Below, in pieces: positions 32,555 through 37,257 of a stretch of 37,257 nucleotides of DNA. Each line of letters begins with the position of its first letter. Within the stretch, counting starts at the first letter, position 1. Location of the stretch: assembly GCA_036375715.1 (NCBI GenBank), contig DASVBS010000039.1, positions 1 through 37,257 on the forward strand. The letters are read 5' to 3'. The notes under the pieces were generated by a model that had not been told where the DNA came from, did not search any database, and saw only the letters and a list, made by a program, of their open reading frames with translations. A program made the position numbers and the translations under genes. This stretch comes from Longimicrobiaceae bacterium. GTDB lineage: Bacteria > Gemmatimonadota > Gemmatimonadetes > Longimicrobiales > Longimicrobiaceae.

Positions 32555-33289
32555 CTACTGAGCGCGGCGTATGCTACCCTCCACCGCCTCATAAAAATCG
32601 GGGTTCCGCTCAGCGACAGCCTCCACCAGCTTATCGAAAACCCTCTCCAGCGACACAGGCGTCAAATGGTCGCCCACCTCGTATGCTGTCACACTTGAGC
32701 CAAACGGACTGGCGTCGAGAAGCAGGATGTACAACACCTCGAACTGCTCATCTCGGCCTGCTGGATCGCCGCGCCCTGTAAAAATGCGCAGGCGGTTGTG
32801 GGCATTCAGAAAAGTCGAACGTCGCTTCAGCGTGTCGTCGGTTTGAGCGCCCTTGTCCAAGAAGATCAGGCCGGCAATGACGGCGTAGGGGAACCGCCGG
32901 TGCAGCGTCACCGCTTCCATCAGCATGTCGCCCCGGCGATTGATCAGGTTCTTCTGGAAGTTGTTGCTCCTGCCGTCCCTGAAGTTGATGGACTTGATGG
33001 ATACGGCGAGCAGCAGGCCGGATTCTTCGGTCGCCCAGGTCACATCAACCTTTTTCGCACCGATCCCGCCGCTCATTCGACGCTCCGCCCCCGAACCCCC
33101 CAAAACGCCAGGGGGCGCGGGCCTCGCTCCTCTCATCCCGCGGTGGCGCAGCTCCTCCGCGACGGCGAGCGCAACGACCTCCGAAACCTTCTGCGAGTAT
33201 TGCTGCTTGAGATGGCGAGGGGCGTTGTCGTCGGGCTTGGGTGGAAGGCCGTTGAGTGCGTTGATCAGGAGGTCGTCAATTCTTGCCAC
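32555..33289 (-). CDS. Putative type II restriction endonuclease, PD-(D/E)XK-like
   Basis: A 244-residue protein directly behind the adenine methyltransferase gene; the two overlap by 14 bp. The start is set at GTG 33289, which has GGAGGAAG just upstream. The likely nuclease core is GGIGAKKVDVTW (Asp82) followed by TEESGLLLAVSIKSINFRDG (Lys99), a D-x(n)-x-x-K arrangement of beta strands. A helical stretch (NNFQKNLINRRGDMLMEAVT) and a hydrophobic strand (YAVIAGLIFLD) follow. Gene order and motif make it the cognate restriction enzyme. Recognition sequence unknown; identification rests partly on context. Confidence 0.65.
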   Translation of the reverse strand: MARIDDLLINALNGLPPKPDDNAPRHLKQQYSQKVSEVVALAVAEELRHRGMRGARPAPPGVLGGSGAERRMSGGIGAKKVDVTWATEESGLLLAVSIKSINFRDGRSNNFQKNLINRRGDMLMEAVTLHRRFPYAVIAGLIFLDKGAQTDDTLKRRSTFLNAHNRLRIFTGRGDPAGRDEQFEVLYILLLDASPFGSSVTAYEVGDHLTPVSLERVFDKLVEAVAERNPDFYEAVEGSIRRAQ

Positions 33290-34931
33290 CGCTTCCTCCG
33301 CCCCTGGTTGCTCGCCGCGCAAACAAGAACTCGCGGGCCCCGCGGATCACCTGTATGTCACGATGGGTGAGGCCCATGCCCTTGGTCAAGATCACTCGGT
33401 CCACCAGCTTTACGGCCGCGGCCAGGTTATTCTGGCGGAGCGCTTTGGCCAACTGCGGCCGCAAGGCTCGGAGCTCCGTAGCACACGCGTTCACGAGCTC
33501 CGGACTGGGCACAGGGAGCTTGTCGGCCTCGCGCGGCTCCAGCTTCAGCATGCCACCGCCGTACGCACGACCGACCATTTCCGCCCCTAGCATGGTGAAA
33601 CTGTTAATCGCGGCCATCGGCAGCAGGTCCTGCCCCAGTTGTCGCACCTCGCGCCGCAGGAAGACGCCGTATAGCGAATTCAGGTGGCGCAGCCTGGCCT
33701 GATTGGTAACCAGGCGGGGCCGCTCATAGTCCATGTAGGTCAGCAGGAGGTCCGGCACCTGGACGAGAGGCACGCGGTACCAGGGTGTTCGCACCCTGCA
33801 CTTGTAAGCCAGGTGAACCCCAGCCGCTTCACCTTCTGCCACGTAATTGGCGGCCGCCTTCGACAGAGGATTCTTCCGGGGATAGAACAGGTACCCCGCG
33901 GCGCCGGCTCTGACCAGTTCCTGCCACGCCCTTTCTGTGAAGGTCAACCCCCGAAGGTGGCGTGAGCCCGGTGGTGAGATCCGCACCAGGTCACGCTCCG
34001 GCAGGCCGCTGGCGGCGACCTGCTCGCCCGTGCGGCTGAAATAGCGGTTGTTGCCGGTCACAGCCCCCAGCGATGTTTCGCCCCAGGCAAGCAGGGGTGA
34101 AATCTCTTCGCGGTTTGTCAGCTCGCGATAGAGATCGACTGCTGTGTCATCGAGGAGCGCTGGGGTCCACTTTCCTTCGGCGTCCGGCTGGTACTGTTCC
34201 CAGCCTTCGACGTCTAGAGATGCAAGCGCAGCTGCATCTCGCACCTGCAGTACTTCGAAATGCGGCGCCGGCCCCATCCCCTCGGCGAGGAGTAGCACCA
34301 CATCCTCCAGCACTCCCGGAAACACGAGCTCCTCGAACAAGATCAGCCGGATCCGACCGAAACGGTTCAGCAGGAAGCGCCGTACCTCGGCAGCGTAGTT
34401 GACTGTCAGGAGTTCGGCGGGGAGCACCAGCGCCATGCGGCCGTCAGTCTTCAGGAAGTCGCTCGCATGAATGACGAACGGCGCCCAGGAGCTGGCAAGC
34501 CGGGTTAGCCGCACCCCGTGACGCAGTGCTCGCTCGCTGGCCCGGACCCGAGCCTCGCCAGTGAACGATTGGTAACGGACGTAGGGGGGATTGCCCACGA
34601 CCGCATCATACGATCCGGGAGCTTCAAACTCGAAGAAGTCCCCTGCGATAACGGAGCCCTGCAGCCCGGCGCCGGCCAGGAGCTCGCGTGCGCGAGCAGC
34701 AGATGGTTCGTGCAGTTCGATGCCCCGCAGCTGATCGCCATGCACCGGCCGGCCGCCAGCCAGCTCCTGCAACCGCTCACCTGCTGGGATCAGGAAACTC
34801 GCTTCGCCACACGAGGGCTCTAGGACCTTGTCAGATGGCGTGCGCACCGCCCATGCAACTAGGTGCCGGCTCAGCTCCGGCGGGGTAAAAAACGCACCGC
34901 GTTGCTTCCGTTGCCGCTGCGAGTCCGACAC
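33276..34931 (-). CDS. N6-adenine DNA methyltransferase (type II, Eco57I/TaqI-like)
   Basis: A 551-residue enzyme that should methylate adenine in a specific DNA sequence, using S-adenosylmethionine. Motif X RGAFFTPPELSRHLVAW is at about residues 11-27, motif I VLEPSCGEASFL at 36-47, and the catalytic NPPY (motif IV, YDAVVGNPPYVRYQ) at 114-117; this order marks a gamma-class enzyme. The C-terminal half (about 260-500), with ISPPGSRHLRGLTFTERAW, AGYLFYPRK and RVPLVQVPDLLLTYM, resembles the target-recognition region of Eco57I-like enzymes. GTG 34931 is preferred because AGGTGAG lies about 10 nt upstream; GTG 34970 is possible. The partner nuclease overlaps its 3' end. Confidence 0.92.
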   Translation of the reverse strand: MSDSQRQRKQRGAFFTPPELSRHLVAWAVRTPSDKVLEPSCGEASFLIPAGERLQELAGGRPVHGDQLRGIELHEPSAARARELLAGAGLQGSVIAGDFFEFEAPGSYDAVVGNPPYVRYQSFTGEARVRASERALRHGVRLTRLASSWAPFVIHASDFLKTDGRMALVLPAELLTVNYAAEVRRFLLNRFGRIRLILFEELVFPGVLEDVVLLLAEGMGPAPHFEVLQVRDAAALASLDVEGWEQYQPDAEGKWTPALLDDTAVDLYRELTNREEISPLLAWGETSLGAVTGNNRYFSRTGEQVAASGLPERDLVRISPPGSRHLRGLTFTERAWQELVRAGAAGYLFYPRKNPLSKAAANYVAEGEAAGVHLAYKCRVRTPWYRVPLVQVPDLLLTYMDYERPRLVTNQARLRHLNSLYGVFLRREVRQLGQDLLPMAAINSFTMLGAEMVGRAYGGGMLKLEPREADKLPVPSPELVNACATELRALRPQLAKALRQNNLAAAVKLVDRVILTKGMGLTHRDIQVIRGAREFLFARRATRGGGSGGKN

Positions 34932-35131
34932 TGGGATTTGCTCACCTGGAGTGAGTGGACCGCGGCGCACAGAGACGTTAATGGCCCATGCCGCGGCTTA
35001 AGACGAGACCGTCGTCGCCAAGCAAACCTAAGCGCCTCGACCCAACCTGCAATAGACCTTGCGCTCCTAGCGTCCGGGGGGGCACGGGCGTACTATCTTT
35101 CTCCTTCACCCATGCCCACGGACGATCCAGG

Positions 35132-35437
35132 ATGCAGACCCGCCACGGCGCCGCGATGAGCTTCCCGCTATCCTCTCGAGAGGCTGAGCTGACCGCCGAA
35201 CTCGTACGGGAGCGCCTCCGGCATCACCTCCTGCTAGAGCAGCTCTCGGCCGTAGGAACGCCGGCCATGCTGGGGTACTCTCCGGACGCCGTCTGGATCA
35301 CCGCCGGCGGGCAGGAGCTCGCACGGATCCCCTGGCTGGGCTGGTACGACACTCGTGAGGAAACGAGGGAGGATCGGGCGATTCTGGTAGTGAGCCGGCT
35401 TCTGACGACCTGGAGGGAAAACGGGGCGGCTCTGTGA
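35132..35437 (+). CDS. Small hypothetical protein upstream of the ShosTA-like module
   Basis: A 101-residue frame from ATG 35132 (ATG 35156 is also possible). It has an amphipathic N-terminal helix (AELTAELVRERLRHHLLLEQ) followed by a strand-rich piece (PDAVWITAGGQELARIPWLGW) and an acidic turn. I recognise no family. It ends about 100 bp before the DprA-like gene, which has its own promoter, so it may be independent. It is divergent from the methyltransferase gene. Confidence 0.5.
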   Translation: MQTRHGAAMSFPLSSREAELTAELVRERLRHHLLLEQLSAVGTPAMLGYSPDAVWITAGGQELARIPWLGWYDTREETREDRAILVVSRLLTTWRENGAAL

Positions 35438-35466
35438 GCCGGTGCGTACACCCCAAAACGTAAGCC

Positions 35467-35501
35467 TTGTCGGGCCGGCTGATCTTCGGTATATCTTCGG
35501 T
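35467..35501 (+). promoter_or_regulatory. Promoter with overlapping direct repeats before the DprA-like gene
   Basis: TTGTCG (35467-35472) and TATATC (35490-35495) are 17 bp apart, about 45 bp before ATG 35539. ATCTTCGGT occurs twice in direct orientation (35482-35490 and 35493-35501), one helical turn apart and covering the -10. This is a plausible autoregulatory site. Confidence 0.6.
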
Positions 35502-35538
35502 GGGGTCGGAACTCGGCCATTCGACACGAGGGAACACC

Positions 35539-36480
35539 ATGCACCCACGTGATCTAGTCCGCGGCCATCGCGAACACGAGTTGGCCGCTATCGTTGCGCT
35601 CCTACGGAAGCAGGTCGTTACCCCTTATCGGCTATCCGCGATGCTTGAGTATCGCGGATCCGCTGTGGCGCTCGCCCAGCTCTCGGAGGAAGACCGGCTG
35701 TTCAAGCCCTCCGCGCCGACACACGATCTGATCGGCGCGGTGACGCCAGAGGATCTAACGGCTTCGATTCGCGACGTTCGTCGCTGGCTGCAAGCGGGCC
35801 GTGATGTGCGCTCGGTACTCGACGATCACTACCCTCGCTCGCTGCGCGAGATTTTCAACCGGCCGCCTCTCCTCTTCATCGAGGGGCAGTTTGACGAGGC
35901 CCGCGACTCCCATTCTGTGGCCATTGTGGGGGCGAGGCGCGCCAGCTCGGAGGGAAGGCGCCGGGCCGCACGGATGAGCCGTGCAGCGGTGGAGGCCGGC
36001 CTATGCGTCATGTCGGGGCTCGCGGCCGGGATCGATACGGCCGCGCACTGGGCGGCCCTTGAGGCAGACGGTCGCACGGTCGCGGTAATGGGAACCGGGA
36101 TCGATCGAATCTACCCCGCGGAGAATCGCCCGCTCGCCGACGCTATTATGTCCGCTGGAGGGTGTTTGATCTCCCAGTTCTTCCCGTCGCAGCAACCCAC
36201 GCGGTGGACGTTCCCGAATCGGAACATCACCATGTCGGGGCTGGCGCTGGCGACGATCGTCATTGAGGCGAGCGAGACGTCAGGTGCGCGGATGCAGGCT
36301 CGGGTGGCACTGCAGCACGGCAGAACGGTGTTCCTGCTGGAGTCGCTCGTGAACGAGCACGCCTGGGCGCGCAAGTACGTGACCGAGGGTGCCTACGGCA
36401 CGCACGCCATCATGATCTCTTCTCCGGAGGAGGTGATTGAGCGCCTCGCGGCTGCCCCCGCTATGAGCCTCGTGGCGTAG
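35539..36480 (+). CDS. DprA/Smf-family protein, ShosA-like antitoxin candidate
   Basis: A 313-residue protein with the DprA Rossmann domain: SVAIVGARRASSEG (about 126-139), VMSGLAAGIDTAAHWAALEA (157-176), TVAVMGTGIDRIYPAENRPLA, then WTFPNRNITMSGLALATIVI and the SGARMQARVALQHGR segment. The N-terminal 110 residues are helical and lack an obvious SAM domain; no C-terminal DprA winged helix is seen. DprA normally loads RecA on incoming single-stranded DNA. Here it is followed 4 nt later by a phosphoribosyltransferase-domain gene. That pairing is the hallmark of ShosTA, where the DprA-like protein is the antitoxin. Such an isolated variant on an island is unlikely to be the housekeeping copy. Confidence 0.85.
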   Translation: MHPRDLVRGHREHELAAIVALLRKQVVTPYRLSAMLEYRGSAVALAQLSEEDRLFKPSAPTHDLIGAVTPEDLTASIRDVRRWLQAGRDVRSVLDDHYPRSLREIFNRPPLLFIEGQFDEARDSHSVAIVGARRASSEGRRRAARMSRAAVEAGLCVMSGLAAGIDTAAHWAALEADGRTVAVMGTGIDRIYPAENRPLADAIMSAGGCLISQFFPSQQPTRWTFPNRNITMSGLALATIVIEASETSGARMQARVALQHGRTVFLLESLVNEHAWARKYVTEGAYGTHAIMISSPEEVIERLAAAPAMSLVA

Positions 36481-36484
36481 CTGC

Positions 36485-37240
36485 ATGGCGGACGCCCGAC
36501 AAGAATACGAGAACATTCGCGTCCTGCTCCGTAGCATCCCCCGGTTCGAGGCTTATCAGGTCTGTGATGAATGCCTCGGACCGGTCAACGGACACTCTAG
36601 CTGCCTCTCTTGCCATTTGATTTTCCGGGCTGCCCCGTGGCAGCTCAGCGGCGCCGTGGTTCCGCTCTCCGTAGCGCAGAACCCGAGCCCCTGGTATACG
36701 CGTCTCGTAGGGTACAAAGGAGCACGACCCGAGTTCGGGCTGCCGATGGCGGCCCTGCTCATGCTGTCGGTGTTGCATCATCGATCCCGAATTGAGGAGC
36801 TTCTCGGCGGGGCGCCGGATGCCTTCACGGTCGTCCCCTCCACCCGCGGTGTCCCCTTCAACAAGCAGCCGCTCCGCAACGTCCTCAACCTGATCGTTCC
36901 TTGGCGCAGACAGCTGGTGCAGCTGCTTGAGCACGATCCGAACGTGAAGGTCCCTCGCCGGAGTTACCGGCCAGAGGCCTTTCGGCCCGTTGGGTCAGTT
37001 GAAGGTGCGCGAGTGGTGCTAGTCGAAGACCTGTGGGTATCCGGCGCGAAGGCGGTCAGTGCGGCGGGAAGCTTGATCCAGGCAGGCGCTCACCGAGTTG
37101 TCATCGTGCCGATCGCCCGGATGATCGATCCGCCAGGATCTGCGTTCTTCGCGGCGGACCATCCTTACTTCGAGTGGATGATGGAAGAGCACGATTACAA
37201 ACGGTGGCCACGGGAGGGGGTGCCCCGCTACGACTTCTGA
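36485..37240 (+). CDS. Zinc-ribbon phosphoribosyltransferase, ShosT-like toxin candidate
   Basis: A 251-residue protein. Residues 27-43 form a four-cysteine zinc ribbon (CDEC...CLSC, with Cys27, Cys30, Cys40 and Cys43), as in ComF. The type I phosphoribosyltransferase core includes TVVPSTRGVPFNKQPLRNVL and the PRPP loop RVVLVEDLWVSGAKAVSAAG (about 176-195; the acidic pair is Glu181-Asp182). The second loop position reads WVSGAKA instead of the usual TTGAT. The gene starts 4 nt after the DprA-like gene, so they are cotranscribed. In ShosTA the PRTase protein is the toxin that halts growth on phage infection. A competence-type ComF role is the alternative, but no competence genes are nearby. 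The coding sequence is complete, ending 17 bp before the window edge. Confidence 0.8.
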   Translation: MADARQEYENIRVLLRSIPRFEAYQVCDECLGPVNGHSSCLSCHLIFRAAPWQLSGAVVPLSVAQNPSPWYTRLVGYKGARPEFGLPMAALLMLSVLHHRSRIEELLGGAPDAFTVVPSTRGVPFNKQPLRNVLNLIVPWRRQLVQLLEHDPNVKVPRRSYRPEAFRPVGSVEGARVVLVEDLWVSGAKAVSAAGSLIQAGAHRVVIVPIARMIDPPGSAFFAADHPYFEWMMEEHDYKRWPREGVPRYDF

Positions 37241-37257
37241 TGCGATGCCCAGCTCTG

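Noticed and set aside
36485-37240. Housekeeping ComF or purine/pyrimidine PRTase
   Set aside because: It is cotranscribed with a DprA-family gene on an island and has an atypical PRPP loop; ComF similarity is noted but the context favours ShosT-like.
1-37257. CRISPR array, rRNA, transposase or integrase gene
   Set aside because: No regularly spaced repeats, rRNA segments, DDE/tyrosine-recombinase motifs or IS ends were seen; an integrase is only predicted beyond the right edge.

Overview
This is a GC-rich (roughly 65% by eye) bacterial chromosomal window. The best guess for the host is a soil or sediment member of Gemmatimonadota (Longimicrobia-like). The reasons are the many secreted or lipoprotein beta-propellers, a vWA/YfbK protein with a carboxypeptidase-regulatory-like N-terminus, and short-stem intergenic repeats of the GTCATCCTGA/TCAGGATGAC kind. 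This assignment is inferred from gene style; no rRNA or marker gene is present.

Region 1 (1-20467) is ordinary chromosomal backbone with short transcription units in both directions. It holds a truncated vWA protein, an SMP-30-like lipoprotein, a frameshifted outer-membrane barrel, an amidohydrolase lipoprotein, a type II NADH dehydrogenase and a zinc alcohol dehydrogenase. These are followed by a small secreted protein, a DUF4440 remnant, a GH43-like protein, a Tat-exported propeller and an overlapping pair of unknown exported/membrane genes. Then come a broken DUF72 gene, msrB, a YncE-like lipoprotein, an aldo/keto reductase divergent from a TetR regulator, and a KefB/C-type antiporter. Decayed genes are frequent: frameshifts at about 2972 and (probably) 8500, and a deletion scar at about 14055. 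Short dispersed repeats lie mostly between convergent genes.

Region 2 (20749-30580) has an S41 processing protease, a CapA-type phosphoesterase, an ArsR-SRPBCC operon and a seven-bladed RCC1-like lipoprotein preceded by a 5'-truncated tandem copy of itself. It continues with an alpha/beta esterase, a MerR regulator and a four-helix membrane protein.

Region 3 (30809 to the right edge) looks like the start of a genomic island. It opens at a 43-nt piece of tRNA-Ile (anticodon loop to 3' end, minus strand) followed by the tRNA's old terminator hairpin, the geometry expected of an attachment site left after integration into the 3' half of a tRNA gene. A second, degenerate copy lies at about 27920. 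The island carries a small Cys-rich protein, a tightly coupled pair of unknown membrane proteins, and a type II restriction-modification pair (N6-adenine methyltransferase plus a PD-(D/E)XK-like nuclease). It also carries a DprA-family protein followed 4 nt later by a zinc-ribbon ComF-like phosphoribosyltransferase, the arrangement of the ShosTA toxin-antitoxin/anti-phage system. The island therefore looks like a defence island. The least explained parts are the membrane pair and the zinc-ribbon ShosTA-like module.
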